Shown: positions 8,287-16,826 of the stretch, piece after piece
How the letters are laid out: every line of letters begins with the position of its first letter
Numbering within the stretch: position 1 is the first letter of the stretch
The notes under the pieces: generated by a model
Told to the model about the DNA's origin: nothing
Seen by the model: the letters and a program-made list of their open reading frames with translations, nothing else
The model's database searches: none
Translations under genes and position numbers: made by a program
NCBI RefSeq assembly: GCF_006516955.1
Contig: NZ_VHLG01000003.1
Coordinates: forward strand, 186,001-250,000
Reading direction: 5' to 3'
DNA: 64,000 bases
Source of the DNA: Martelella alba
GTDB taxonomy: Bacteria; Pseudomonadota; Alphaproteobacteria; Rhizobiales; Rhizobiaceae

Positions 8287-9007
8287 TCTCGGCGCTCTTG
8301 TGCCACGCAATCGCGCGGTCCACCCTCCGGCCTATGCGCCGGACTACAAGACTTCGGTGACGCGTTCGCCGAGCCTGCCGCTCCTGTCGCTGGAAAGCGG
8401 TCCATCGGAGGAGACCGGGCCGGTCTTTGGCCATAACCGCTTCGGGGCGCTGGACAACAACCTGATTCTCAACTGGTCGAAGGGCACGGCCCCGGCCGTG
8501 GGCGAGCGTATCCTCGTTTTCGGCCGTGTGCTTGATGAGCATGGGCGTCCGGTTCCCGACACGCTGATCGAGATCTGGCAGGCCAATGCCGGCGGTCGCT
8601 ATCGGCATGTGAAGGATACCTATTTTGCACCGCTCGATCCGAATTTCGGCGGCTGCGGCCGCGCGCTTACCGATGATCAGGGCCAGTATCAGTTCCTGAC
8701 GATCCGGCCCGGTGCCTATCCATGGCCAAACCGCGCCAATGACTGGCGGCCGATGCATATCCATATCTCGGTCTATGGCCATTCATTCGGCCAGCGGCTG
8801 ATCACTCAGATGTATTTCGAGGGTGACCCGCTGATCGCGCTTTGTCCGATCGCCAATACGATCCGCGAGCGCAGCAATCTCGATCGCCTGGTGGCGCCGC
8901 TTGACATGACCATGGCCCGGCCACTCGATTTTCTGGCCTATAAATTTGATATCGTGTTGCGGGGACGGCGCCAGACCATGTTCGAAAACCGCCTGGAGGG
9001 TATGTGA
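8279..9007 (+). CDS. pcaH: Protocatechuate 3,4-dioxygenase beta subunit
   Basis: Start at 8279 (MTDLGALVPRNR), directly after GGAGGAAGATA, gives 242 residues, the usual PcaH length. The iron-binding residues of the intradiol dioxygenase family are visible: a tyrosine in the GAYPWPN region and the H-x-H pair in WRPMHIHISVYG near residue 160. With PcaG it cleaves protocatechuate between the hydroxyls to 3-carboxy-cis,cis-muconate. The beta subunit carries the catalytic Fe(III). There is a single base between its stop and the pcaG start. Confidence 0.97.
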   Translation: MTDLGALVPRNRAVHPPAYAPDYKTSVTRSPSLPLLSLESGPSEETGPVFGHNRFGALDNNLILNWSKGTAPAVGERILVFGRVLDEHGRPVPDTLIEIWQANAGGRYRHVKDTYFAPLDPNFGGCGRALTDDQGQYQFLTIRPGAYPWPNRANDWRPMHIHISVYGHSFGQRLITQMYFEGDPLIALCPIANTIRERSNLDRLVAPLDMTMARPLDFLAYKFDIVLRGRRQTMFENRLEGM

Positions 9008-9008
9008 G

Positions 9009-9608
9009 ATGGTGCAATCGCTGAGCAATCTGGCGGAAACCCCGTCGCAGACCGCCGGGCCTTACGTCCATATCGGCTGCATGCCGACCTTTGCGGGGAA
9101 TGCTGGCGCTTACGACGAGGAGATCGGAACCAGTCCGATCGGCGACGGCGTAAAGGGCGAGATCATCGAAATCCGCGGCTCCGTCTTCGATGGCACGGGC
9201 ACGGCGTTGCGTGATGCGATGCTTGAAAGCTGGCAGCCGGATGCAGGCGGGCTGTTTCCCGGCCAGCCGGGCGCTGATCCGGCGGTTTCCGGCCTGTGCC
9301 GCTTTGCAGCCGATGGCGTGACTGGCGAATATACGCTGCGTACGGTCAAGCCGGGTGGGTTTTCGGGGCGGGGCGGCAGGCGTTCCGCGCCGCATATCTC
9401 GCTCTGGATTGTCGCGCGCGGTATCAATATCGGCCTCAATACCCGCATCTATTTTGATGATGAGGACAATAGCGCCGACCCGCTGCTGAACGCGATTGAG
9501 CTGAAGGTCCGAGTTCCGACGCTGATTGCGAAAAAGACCGGCCCCGGCCAGTATCGCTTTGACATCAGGCTGCAGGGTGAAGACGAAACGGTGTTTCTCG
9601 ATATCTGA
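9009..9608 (+). CDS. pcaG: Protocatechuate 3,4-dioxygenase alpha subunit
   Basis: Starting at 9009 (MVQSLSNLAETPSQTAGPYV), the protein has 199 residues, normal for PcaG. It shares the intradiol dioxygenase fold with PcaH but has APHISLWIVARG where PcaH has the H-x-H iron ligands, the known alpha-subunit difference. It contributes to the active-site cleft. It is followed by a 69-base gap before pcaB containing a weak CGGGCAG/CTGCCCG hairpin (9615-9646). Confidence 0.97.
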   Translation: MVQSLSNLAETPSQTAGPYVHIGCMPTFAGNAGAYDEEIGTSPIGDGVKGEIIEIRGSVFDGTGTALRDAMLESWQPDAGGLFPGQPGADPAVSGLCRFAADGVTGEYTLRTVKPGGFSGRGGRRSAPHISLWIVARGINIGLNTRIYFDDEDNSADPLLNAIELKVRVPTLIAKKTGPGQYRFDIRLQGEDETVFLDI

Positions 9609-9677
9609 CGATAGCGGGCAGGGCGTCAATGATGGCGTACTGCCCGGTTTGGCCTCAAGCGATAAAGGAGTGGCATA

Positions 9678-10859
9678 ATGTCGGTTTCGGTTTTCAGCCA
9701 TCCCTGGCTTGGAGGCTATTTCGGCGATCAGGCCATTGAAAATCTCTGGTCGGGCGAGCGGCAGCTCGGCCATATGCTGGCCTTCGAGGCGGCATGGAGC
9801 CGGGTGATGGGGCAAGCCGGTCTGTTCGATCGGCAGGCGGCCGAGAAGGCAGCCCGGATCATCGAAACCACGACCATTGAACCCTGCCAGCTGCGCGCCG
9901 GCATGGCCGAAGACGGCGTTCCCGTGCCGACGCTGGTGACGTATCTGAAGAGAATTGCGCCCGCTGAAGCCGTGCATAAGGGAGCAACCTCGCAGGATGT
10001 GGTGGACACGGCCCTTGCTCTGACGCTGAAGGGCGTCACCGGTATTCTGCTGCAACGGATCTCCACGCTGAGAGCGGCGCTTGCCGGGCTCGATAGTCGG
10101 TTTGGCACGAAGCCGATGATGGGACGGACACGCATGCAGGCGGCGCGCATTATCTCTGTCCGTGACAGGCTCAAGACATGGCAGCTACCGCTTGCCGACC
10201 ATGCCGAGCGGTTGGACAGGCTTCGGAAACGGGTGGAGCGCGTGCAGATTGGCGGTGCCGTTGGCGATCGGGCGGCGCTCGGCGATAAGGCTGACCGGGT
10301 TGTTGCAGCGATGGCGTCAACACTGGGTCTTGAGCCCACGGCAAAGGCCTGGCACGCCATGCGCGACGGTATTGCCGACTATGCAGCCACGCTCTCGCTT
10401 GTCACCGGGACGCTTGGCAAGATGGGGCAGGATATCACGCTGATGGCGCAGCAGGGTTTTGACGAGATCGTGCTTGTCGGCGGCGGTTCGTCCTCGGCCA
10501 TGCCGGAGAAGAACAATCCGGTGCTGGCCGAGCTTCTGGTGACGCTCGCCCGTTTCAACGCCGTGCAGCTTTCCGGCATGCATCAGGCGCTTGTCCACGA
10601 GCAGGAGCGTTCCGGTGCCGCCTGGAGCCTGGAATGGATGATCCTGCCGCAAATGACGGTGGCAACCGGCCGCTCGCTTGCCGCGGCGATCACGCTTTGC
10701 GGCAAGATAGAGCGGATCGGCCTGCCTGAACCGCGCTCAGAACCAGCCGGAGGTGCTGCCGATACAGTCCGGTCGTCTTCGGACTGTGTCGTTCAGCTAA
10801 ACGCGTTCAAGCGCGATCGAGATCCCCTGGCCGACCCCGATACACATGGCGGAAAGTGA
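9678..10859 (+). CDS. pcaB: 3-carboxy-cis,cis-muconate cycloisomerase; C-terminus questionable
   Basis: The 393-residue open frame belongs to the fumarase/aspartase superfamily. It has the family signature GGGSSSAMPEKNNP near residue 270 and an early GATSQDVVDTAL segment. It cycloisomerises 3-carboxymuconate to 4-carboxymuconolactone. A ribosome site AAAGGAG precedes the start. The last ~45 residues are doubtful: they are low-complexity, run through a terminator-like hairpin (10761-10790) and overlap the convergent pcaF by 63 bases. A TGA at 10727-10729 in another frame would give about 350 residues, near the usual rhizobial length. This suggests either a natural extension or a one-base frameshift near the 3' end. 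Confidence 0.9.
   Translation: MSVSVFSHPWLGGYFGDQAIENLWSGERQLGHMLAFEAAWSRVMGQAGLFDRQAAEKAARIIETTTIEPCQLRAGMAEDGVPVPTLVTYLKRIAPAEAVHKGATSQDVVDTALALTLKGVTGILLQRISTLRAALAGLDSRFGTKPMMGRTRMQAARIISVRDRLKTWQLPLADHAERLDRLRKRVERVQIGGAVGDRAALGDKADRVVAAMASTLGLEPTAKAWHAMRDGIADYAATLSLVTGTLGKMGQDITLMAQQGFDEIVLVGGGSSSAMPEKNNPVLAELLVTLARFNAVQLSGMHQALVHEQERSGAAWSLEWMILPQMTVATGRSLAAAITLCGKIERIGLPEPRSEPAGGAADTVRSSSDCVVQLNAFKRDRDPLADPDTHGGK
10761..10790. terminator. Hairpin between pcaB and pcaF
   Basis: GATACAGTCCG and CGGACTGTGTC form an 11-base stem with one G-T pair around an 8-base loop. It lies just beyond the pcaF stop and inside the pcaB frame's 3' end. It lacks a clear T-tract, so it may act as a bidirectional pause or processing element. 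Confidence 0.5.
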
Positions 10860-11996
10860 CTTTTCGCCGGGTTTGAGATCCAGCATCGCTGTGCCGGTGA
10901 TCCGTGCGCCTGACATGCCGAGCGGGTGGCCGAGCGCGATGGCGCCACCATTTCTGTTGACCCGCGGGTCGTCATCGGCAATGCCGAGATCACGCAATGT
11001 GGCCAGTGCCTGCGATGCGAAGGCCTCGTTGAGTTCGATCACGGCAAAATCATCGGAACGCAGGCCAAGCCGGGCCATCAGCTTCTTTGACGAGATGGCC
11101 GGGCCAAAGCCCATGATCCGCGGGGCGACCCCGGCCGCAGTGCCGCCAAGCACGCGGGCAACCGGTGTGAGGCCGTATTTTTGTGCCGCATCCGCGTTTG
11201 CGAGAAGCAGGGCTGCAGCACCATCATTGACGCCGGACGCATTTCCGGCTGTCACCGTGCCGTTATCGCGGAAGGGTGTCTTCAGCTGGCCGAGTGCCTC
11301 GGGTGTCGTCTCGGGTCGCAGATGTTCGTCAATCTCGATCACACGCGGCGCGCTTTTGCGCTGGGGAATGGAAACGGGCGTGATTTCCCGCGCAAGCCGG
11401 CCGTTCTGGGTCGCGGTCCATGCCTTCATCTGCGATGAAAAGGCGAAGATGTCCTGGTCGTCCCGGCTGATGTTGAAGTCCTCGGCAACGTTCTCGCCCG
11501 TTTCCGGCATGGAATCGACGCCGTAACGCGTCTTCATCAAAGGGTTGACGAAGCGCCAGCCGATCGTCGTATCGTAGATCTCGGCCTTGCGTGAAAAGGC
11601 GGTTTCAGCCTTGCCGGTGACGAAGGGCGCCCGCGACATGGATTCAACCCCGCCAGCCAGCATGATTTCCGCCTCGCCTGCGGCAATGGCACGGGCGGCG
11701 GTGATGACCGCATCCATGCCTGAGCCGCAAAGCCGGTTGATTGTCGTGCCGGAGACGGATTGCGGAAGACCTGCCAGAAGCAGTGCCATGCGGGCGACAT
11801 TGCGGTTGTCCTCGCCGGCCTGATTGGCACAGCCGAGGATCACATCGTCAATCGCTTCCCAGTCGACACCGTCATTGCGGGCCATCAGGGCGGCAAGCGG
11901 AATTGCCGCCAGATCATCGGCGCGAACGGAAGAAAGCGCGCCGCCATAGCGGCCGATCGGCGTGCGGATATAATCGCAGATAAAAACATCCGTCAT
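10797..11996 (-). CDS. pcaF: 3-oxoadipyl-CoA thiolase
   Basis: The 399-residue thiolase has all three active-site regions: the nucleophilic Cys near residue 90 in NRLCGSGMDAVITAARAI, GGAIALGHPLGMSGARI with the catalytic His, and the second Cys in MCIGVGQGISIAL close to the C-terminus. The residue pattern GGVESMSRAPFV is typical of PcaF. It splits 3-oxoadipyl-CoA into succinyl-CoA and acetyl-CoA. The gene follows pcaJ by 3 bases and is the last of a pcaI-J-F operon on the minus strand, convergent with pcaB. Confidence 0.96.
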   Translation of the reverse strand: MTDVFICDYIRTPIGRYGGALSSVRADDLAAIPLAALMARNDGVDWEAIDDVILGCANQAGEDNRNVARMALLLAGLPQSVSGTTINRLCGSGMDAVITAARAIAAGEAEIMLAGGVESMSRAPFVTGKAETAFSRKAEIYDTTIGWRFVNPLMKTRYGVDSMPETGENVAEDFNISRDDQDIFAFSSQMKAWTATQNGRLAREITPVSIPQRKSAPRVIEIDEHLRPETTPEALGQLKTPFRDNGTVTAGNASGVNDGAAALLLANADAAQKYGLTPVARVLGGTAAGVAPRIMGFGPAISSKKLMARLGLRSDDFAVIELNEAFASQALATLRDLGIADDDPRVNRNGGAIALGHPLGMSGARITGTAMLDLKPGEKSLSAMCIGVGQGISIALERV

Positions 11997-11999
11997 CGC

Positions 12000-12683
12000 C
12001 TAAACCTCCGCCACGGCAAGATCTTCGACCACACCGTCGATGTGGAGCGGTGCGCCGGTGACCGCCTGCAGCGCATCAAGAGAGAGGGCGGCAAGTTTTT
12101 CGCGCAGCACGAAATGGCTGTCGACGATATCGATCACTGCCAGCGAGGTGTAGATGCGGGTGACGCAGCCGATGCCGGTCAGCGGCAGCGAACAGCGTTT
12201 GACCAGCTTCGGCGCGCCGGTCTTGCTGACGTGATCCATCACCACGGCGACGCGCTTTGCCCCATGGACCAGATCCATGGCGCCGCCGACGGCGGGCACG
12301 CCGCCCTTGCCGGTAGACCAGTTGGCGAGGTCGCCATTTTCCGCCACCTCATAGGCGCCGAGGATCGCGACATCGAGATGGCCGCCGCGCACCATGGCGA
12401 AGCTGTCGGCATGGTGGAAAAAGGCGGTGCCGGGCTTCAGCGTGATAGCGCGTTTGCCGGCATTGATCAGATCCCAGTCTTCCTCGCCTTCCGGTGGACT
12501 GCTGCCGAAATCGAGCACGCCGTTTTCGGTATGGAAAATCGCCTGCCGTCCTTCGGGCTGAAAACGGGCCACCATTTCGGGAAAGCCAATGCCGAGATTG
12601 ACATAGGCTCCGTCGGCAATGTCCTGGGCCGCGCGCCAGGCGATCTTTGCGTTGGAAAGCTTTATCGCTGCAATATCGGTCAT
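12000..12683 (-). CDS. pcaJ: 3-oxoadipate CoA-transferase subunit B
   Basis: This 227-residue class I CoA-transferase beta subunit contains YVNLGIGFPEMVARF and the active-site TENGVLDFG segment, whose Glu carries the CoA thioester in this family. With PcaI it moves CoA from succinyl-CoA to 3-oxoadipate. Its start overlaps the pcaI stop by 4 bases, indicating coupled translation. Confidence 0.95.
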   Translation of the reverse strand: MTDIAAIKLSNAKIAWRAAQDIADGAYVNLGIGFPEMVARFQPEGRQAIFHTENGVLDFGSSPPEGEEDWDLINAGKRAITLKPGTAFFHHADSFAMVRGGHLDVAILGAYEVAENGDLANWSTGKGGVPAVGGAMDLVHGAKRVAVVMDHVSKTGAPKLVKRCSLPLTGIGCVTRIYTSLAVIDIVDSHFVLREKLAALSLDALQAVTGAPLHIDGVVEDLAVAEV

Positions 12684-13387
12684 GGATAATGCGCCTCCTT
12701 TCGGGTCAGAACCTCTTCCTGGGCGGGGGCTGGAACATGAACCACCGTGTCGACAAAAATGCCCGGCGTGATCACCTGTTCGGGATCGATTTCGCCCGGC
12801 GGCACGATGTGGCTGGCCTGGACAATGGTGCGGTTCGCCGCCATCGCCATCAATGGCGCGAAATTGCGCGCTGCCATGCGAAAAGTGAGATTGCCGTGGA
12901 GGTCCGCGCTTTCCGCCTTGATCAGGGCGAAATCGGCTTTCAGCCAGCGTTCCTGAACGTAAGAGCGGCCGTCGAATTCTGCGACCGGTTTGCCCTCGGC
13001 CAGTTCAGTGCCAAATCCTGTCGGGGTGTAGAAAGCGGGGATGCCGGCGCCGCCAGCGCGGATGCGCTCGGCAAGCGTGCCCTGCGGTACGAGTTCGAGC
13101 GCAATCCGGTCCGAAAGATAGCGCTCGTTGAACACGGTGGCGTTGGAGGAGCGGGGGAATGAGCAGATCATTTTCGCCACGCGATCCTGTTCGATCAGGG
13201 CGGCGAGCCCCACATGGCCGTTTCCGGCATTGTTGTTGATGACGGTAAGGTTGCGTGCGCCGTGGTCGATCAGGGCATGAATAAGCTCAATGGGAGAGCC
13301 GGCGCCGCCAAAGCCGCCGATCATCACCGTCGCGCCGTCAAAAATCTCCGCAACGGCTGCGCGGAGCGAGGGGCAGGTTTTGTCCAT
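12680..13387 (-). CDS. pcaI: 3-oxoadipate CoA-transferase subunit A
   Basis: The 235-residue alpha subunit of a class I CoA-transferase shows the GGFGGAGSPIELIHALI nucleotide-binding loop and the GTLAERIRAGGAGIPAFYTPT segment typical of 3-oxoacid CoA-transferase A subunits. It is the first gene of pcaI-J-F. GGAAGGAGGATGATCC precedes the start. The upstream region has the repeated TGTTCA motif and the CAATATATG motif described at 13447-13477. Confidence 0.95.
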   Translation of the reverse strand: MDKTCPSLRAAVAEIFDGATVMIGGFGGAGSPIELIHALIDHGARNLTVINNNAGNGHVGLAALIEQDRVAKMICSFPRSSNATVFNERYLSDRIALELVPQGTLAERIRAGGAGIPAFYTPTGFGTELAEGKPVAEFDGRSYVQERWLKADFALIKAESADLHGNLTFRMAARNFAPLMAMAANRTIVQASHIVPPGEIDPEQVITPGIFVDTVVHVPAPAQEEVLTRKEAHYP

Positions 13388-13723
13388 GGATCATCCTCCT
13401 TCCATAGGGCGATCCTAGGAAGGTTGGGCAAAAGCCTCCAGTGAAATGTTCATATTGCGATATTTGTTCAATATATGGATGAAATTGTGCGGCATGTGAA
13501 CACCGCGCGGTGCGGAGGTGCCTATCGGCATCCAGCCGGCGCTGTTCTTTGCAGGTCGTGTCGATTGTCGGGAGGAAGGGCTGCCGCTGGCGTTGCACGC
13601 ATCTTGAAATCGCCAGGTGAAGGTTGCCGCGCCAGCAATTGCGCAGCATCAGCCATGACTGCGGCTGCCTTATCGTTCTTTTCTGCCGCCAGTAAGAAGG
13701 CTGGTGCGTGCGCGGCCCGCCTC
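13388..13723. other. 336-base gap between pcaI and a MarR gene
   Basis: This gap carries the pcaI promoter region. I see no convincing gene: short open frames on both strands lack ribosome sites and family features. The only clear structure is the AT-rich repeat block at 13447-13477. Confidence 0.5.
13447..13477. promoter_or_regulatory. Repeat block upstream of pcaI, candidate operator
   Basis: Two direct TGTTCA copies (13447-13452 and 13465-13470) start 18 bases apart within an AT-rich stretch. The second runs into CAATATATG (13469-13477), one mismatch from the CAATATTTG motif near the MarR gene start and before the transporter binding-protein gene. It is a plausible regulator target about 60-90 bases before pcaI. 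Confidence 0.35.
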
Positions 13724-14221
13724 TTAGGAAAGGCGCGCGATCCGTGCGCGCTTCTGGGCGGCGAGATCACCTGAAATCTTGTCTGGCGAGGCGGCGGTGT
13801 TCGCTGCTTCGATGATATCGTTGAGCGCCAGTTCCAGCATGGCCAGTTTCTGTTCGCCCAGTGTATCGAGAAGCATTTGCTGCTGCTGGTCATGAATATC
13901 GGCCAGCGCCTCATAGGTCGTCAGGCCCTTGTTCGATATGAAAACGAGCACTTTGCGACGGTCGCGCGGATCCGGCCCGCGATAGACATCGGCCGAGCTT
14001 ACCATCCGGTCGATCAGCTTTGTCAGCGTTGGCGAATCCATGCTGATCCGTGCCGCAAGCGCGCCCATGGAAATGCCATTTGTCTCATTGAGGGCGGTGA
14101 GGACACGGAACTGCTCGATCGACAGGGCGTGCTGTTTGAGCTGGGTCTCGGCGTTGCGTTCGAGCGCCTGATTCACGCTGCATATCAGGTCAGGTATGCG
14201 CAAAGCGATGTGCCTCCCCAT
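13724..14221 (-). CDS. MarR-family transcriptional regulator
   Basis: Starting at 14221 (MGRHIALRIPDLICSV), the protein has 165 residues. It has the MarR winged-helix region ISMGALAARISMDSPTLTKLIDRM and the wing residues GPDPRDRRKVLVFIS. A longer open frame upstream is Cys/Arg-rich and unlikely to be coding. The gene lies between pcaI and the amide cassette; it is divergent from the amide cassette and parallel to pcaI. Neighbouring rhizobia use an IclR protein (PcaR) for pcaIJ, so this MarR gene is either a replacement or the regulator of the amide genes. The ribosome site is weak. A CAATATTTG motif lies 15 bases upstream of the start. Confidence 0.8.
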   Translation of the reverse strand: MGRHIALRIPDLICSVNQALERNAETQLKQHALSIEQFRVLTALNETNGISMGALAARISMDSPTLTKLIDRMVSSADVYRGPDPRDRRKVLVFISNKGLTTYEALADIHDQQQQMLLDTLGEQKLAMLELALNDIIEAANTAASPDKISGDLAAQKRARIARLS

Positions 14222-14235
14222 CTCATTTGATTTTT

Positions 14236-14244
14236 CAATATTTG
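14236..14244. promoter_or_regulatory. CAATATTTG motif upstream of the MarR gene
   Basis: The near-palindrome CAATATTTG lies in the divergent region before the MarR gene. The same motif, read on the other strand, lies at 15524-15532 before the binding-protein gene. Repetition around one regulator suggests an operator, but the motif is short and AT-rich. Confidence 0.3.
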
Positions 14245-14456
14245 TGAGATCTATAATTTCATATCGTTTTGAATCAAGCAATATCCCCGGTGGTCTGCAA
14301 ATTAAAAATGCACAGCAGCGGAATGCTGCTTTGAAATTGAGCAATGCAGCAAATATGACGCGAAAAAGCTTACGTAACTGCAATGATCATAGATCTGGTA
14401 TGTGAATTGCGTGTGATCTCTGTCGGACGGCATTCGTCCATGGCGGAGGTGAGTTG

Positions 14457-15518
14457 ATGCGCAATATCAGGATCGGTTTGCTCATCGCACAGGAGGGCTC
14501 TGCTGGCTTGTGGGCCCCTTCGGGTGTTGCCTGTGCCCGCCTTGCGGTCGATGAGATCAATCGCGACAGTGGAATCCTGCATCGGGATGTGGAACTGGTG
14601 GTTGTCAATGCGGGCCCCAGTGCCGCGACGGGGGCGAAAGCTGCGGAAGATGCGATTTTTCGCCATGGCGTCGATGGCATTGTCGGCATGATACCGAGCT
14701 ATGCCAGGCCCTCGATCGCCCGCCTGACCGACAACCGCGTCCCTTTCGTCTATACGCCGCAATATGAGGGTTTTGCCGCCGAGCCGGATGTTCTGACTAC
14801 CGGGGAGACGGCAGAGGAATTGATGCGGCCGGCGCTGGAATGGCTCATCGGGCAGCGCGGCGCAAAGCGATTTTTCCTCTGTGGTAATGATTATGTGTGG
14901 CCGCGCTTCAGCCTGCGCATTGCGGGCAAATTGATCCGGGATATGGGCGGCATGGTGACCGGCGAATTATTCGTGCCGGTGGGCGTTGCCGATTATGACC
15001 GGATCATCGAGCAGATCAAGGCGACGCGGTCCGATGCGGTGCTGCCCTATTTCCTCGGCTCGGACAGTATCACCTTTAACCGGGCCTTTTGTGAGGCCGG
15101 ACTTGCGCCGAAGGTGCTGCGATTTTCTTCGGCCATTGACGAGACGATCGTCTACGGCCTCAACGAGGATGAGACGGAAAACATGCTCGTCGCCTCGGCC
15201 TATTTCTCTTCCATCCGCTCCTCGAATAATGGCGCTTTTCTTGAGCGTTATCACATGGCCTTTGGCGAAAGTCCGCCGCCGGTCAATACCTTCGGACAGT
15301 CCTGCTATGAGGGAATCTATTCCCTTGCCGCCATGGTTCAGGAGGCGGAAAGCTTCGATATCCGCGCGCTGAAGCGCTATTTCGGTCGGATACCGCAGCC
15401 GCGAACAGCGCGTGGCGCCGAGGCAAGACCGGCTGTGGGAAGTCGCCATCCCGTTCATCTGGCCGAGCTGGATGGCTATGATTTCAGGATTTTGAATCCA
15501 TCTGGATTTTTTAGTTGA
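14457..15518 (+). CDS. AmiC-like amide-sensing binding protein without signal peptide
   Basis: Start at 14457 after GCGGAGGTGAGTTG; 353 residues. The sequence follows the type 1 periplasmic-binding fold of AmiC/urea-amide binding proteins, with IGLLIAQEGSAGLWAPSGV at the N-terminus, VDGIVGMIPSYARP, and NTFGQSCYEGIYSLAAMV near the C-terminus. There is no signal peptide, because the first beta strand starts at residue 3. In Pseudomonas, AmiC of this kind is a cytoplasmic ligand sensor that holds the antiterminator AmiR. No AmiR (ANTAR-domain) gene is seen here. It could be a cytoplasmic sensor for the following transporter operon, or a degenerate binding protein. Its first-gene position favours regulation. 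Confidence 0.75.
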   Translation: MRNIRIGLLIAQEGSAGLWAPSGVACARLAVDEINRDSGILHRDVELVVVNAGPSAATGAKAAEDAIFRHGVDGIVGMIPSYARPSIARLTDNRVPFVYTPQYEGFAAEPDVLTTGETAEELMRPALEWLIGQRGAKRFFLCGNDYVWPRFSLRIAGKLIRDMGGMVTGELFVPVGVADYDRIIEQIKATRSDAVLPYFLGSDSITFNRAFCEAGLAPKVLRFSSAIDETIVYGLNEDETENMLVASAYFSSIRSSNNGAFLERYHMAFGESPPPVNTFGQSCYEGIYSLAAMVQEAESFDIRALKRYFGRIPQPRTARGAEARPAVGSRHPVHLAELDGYDFRILNPSGFFS

Positions 15519-15523
15519 ATTTT

Positions 15524-15532
15524 CAAATATTG
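15524..15532. promoter_or_regulatory. CAAATATTG motif before the binding-protein gene
   Basis: The reverse complement of the CAATATTTG motif at 14236-14244 lies in the 60-base AT-rich gap between the AmiC-like gene and the binding-protein gene, about 47 bases before the latter's start. It may mark an internal promoter with the same regulator. Confidence 0.3.
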
Positions 15533-15578
15533 TATATTTAAGTATTCTCACTGAAACAAAATCAGGGGAACAAACGCA

Positions 15579-16817
15579 ATGAAAATTTCTCGCCGCCGTC
15601 TTCTTCAGCAATCGGCGATCGCCTCCGCATCCCTTCTCGCGGCGCCGGCCATTCTCCATGGACGGGCCTTTGCTGCCGACGCGCCGATCAAGATTGGCAG
15701 CCTGCATGATCTGTCCGGTCCGCTGGCCGCATCGGGTGAGCCCATGGTTTATGCGCTTGAGCTTGCCGTGAACGAGATCAATGCCGCTGGCGGCCTTCTG
15801 GGCCGTCCGATTGAAATCGTGCAGTATGACACCCAGTCGAATATCCAGCTCTATTCGCAATATGCCCAGCAGCTAGCACTGAAGGACAAGGTTGCCGTGG
15901 TTCATGGCGGCATCACCTCGGCCTCGCGCGAAGCCATCCGTCCGATCTTCGATCGCTTCAAGGTGCTCTATTTCTACAATGTTCTCTATGAGGGCGGCGT
16001 CTGCGACCGCGATATTTTCTGCACCGGCACGACACCGGCCCAGACGGTTGAAAAGCTCGTTCCCTACGCGATGAACAAGACTGGCAAGAAGGCCTATATC
16101 CTGGCGGCCGACTATAATTACGGCCAGATCACCGCCAAGTGGATGACCAAATTTGCCCAGGACAATGGCGGTGAAATCGTCGCGACCGATTTCTTCCCGC
16201 TTGATGTGACCAATTTCGGCCCGACCATTTCCAAGATCCAGGCGGCCAAGCCCGACCTGATCCTGTCCGCACTGGTCGGCGGCAATCATACGGCCTTCTA
16301 TCGTCAGTGGACCTCGGCCGGCATGAAGGACGAGATCCCGATCGCGTCAACCACTTTCGGCCTCGTCAATGAGCCGGAAACGCTCGATGCGGCTGAAAGC
16401 AATGGCATCATGGGCAGCTATGGCTATTTCGAGGAACTCGATACACCGGCCAGCAAGAGCTTCGTTGCGAAGATCCGTGAAGCCCATCCGGGCTCACCCT
16501 ATATCAGTGAAATGGCGGCAACGACTTATGAGGGCGTTCATCTGTGGGCCGAGGCTGTCAGCAAGGCTGCCGATATCGATCGCATGAAGGTGATCGAGGC
16601 GCTGGAATCCGGCCTTTCCTTTGACGGCCCGACGGGCAAGGTGACGATTGACCACGCCACACACCACACCATCCGCAATGCCTATCTGGCCGAGGTTTCC
16701 GACCGCAAATGGAACGTGCTGGAAACCTTCCCCGATGTCGCTCCCAGCGATACCGCACAGGTTTGCAACCTGATCGACAATCCCAACGACAACAAGCAGT
16801 ACGTGATCAGCCTTTGA
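15579..16817 (+). CDS. Urea/amide-type ABC transporter substrate-binding protein
   Basis: This 412-residue protein has a Tat-type signal peptide: MKISRRRLLQQSAIASAS followed by an alanine-rich stretch ending near AFA. The mature part starts IKIGSLHDLSGPLAASG and includes GGLLGRPIEIVQYDTQSN and ILAADYNYGQITAKW, all typical of the short-chain amide/urea branch (FmdD/UrtA) of branched-chain-type binding proteins. It delivers a small amide or urea to the LivHM-type permease encoded next. A terminator-like hairpin follows the gene, as in many binding-protein-first operons. Confidence 0.9.
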   Translation: MKISRRRLLQQSAIASASLLAAPAILHGRAFAADAPIKIGSLHDLSGPLAASGEPMVYALELAVNEINAAGGLLGRPIEIVQYDTQSNIQLYSQYAQQLALKDKVAVVHGGITSASREAIRPIFDRFKVLYFYNVLYEGGVCDRDIFCTGTTPAQTVEKLVPYAMNKTGKKAYILAADYNYGQITAKWMTKFAQDNGGEIVATDFFPLDVTNFGPTISKIQAAKPDLILSALVGGNHTAFYRQWTSAGMKDEIPIASTTFGLVNEPETLDAAESNGIMGSYGYFEELDTPASKSFVAKIREAHPGSPYISEMAATTYEGVHLWAEAVSKAADIDRMKVIEALESGLSFDGPTGKVTIDHATHHTIRNAYLAEVSDRKWNVLETFPDVAPSDTAQVCNLIDNPNDNKQYVISL

Positions 16818-16826
16818 TGCGCAACT

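Noticed and set aside
13475-13774. Plus-strand open frame in the pcaI-MarR gap
   Set aside because: No ribosome site, Cys/Ala-rich composition, and it runs antisense into the MarR gene end.
14314-14330. AGCAGC-GGAAT-GCTGCT hairpin as an AmiR-type antiterminator leader
   Set aside because: Only a 6-base stem followed by TTTGAAATT, well upstream of the start and with no alternative pairing seen; too weak to call.
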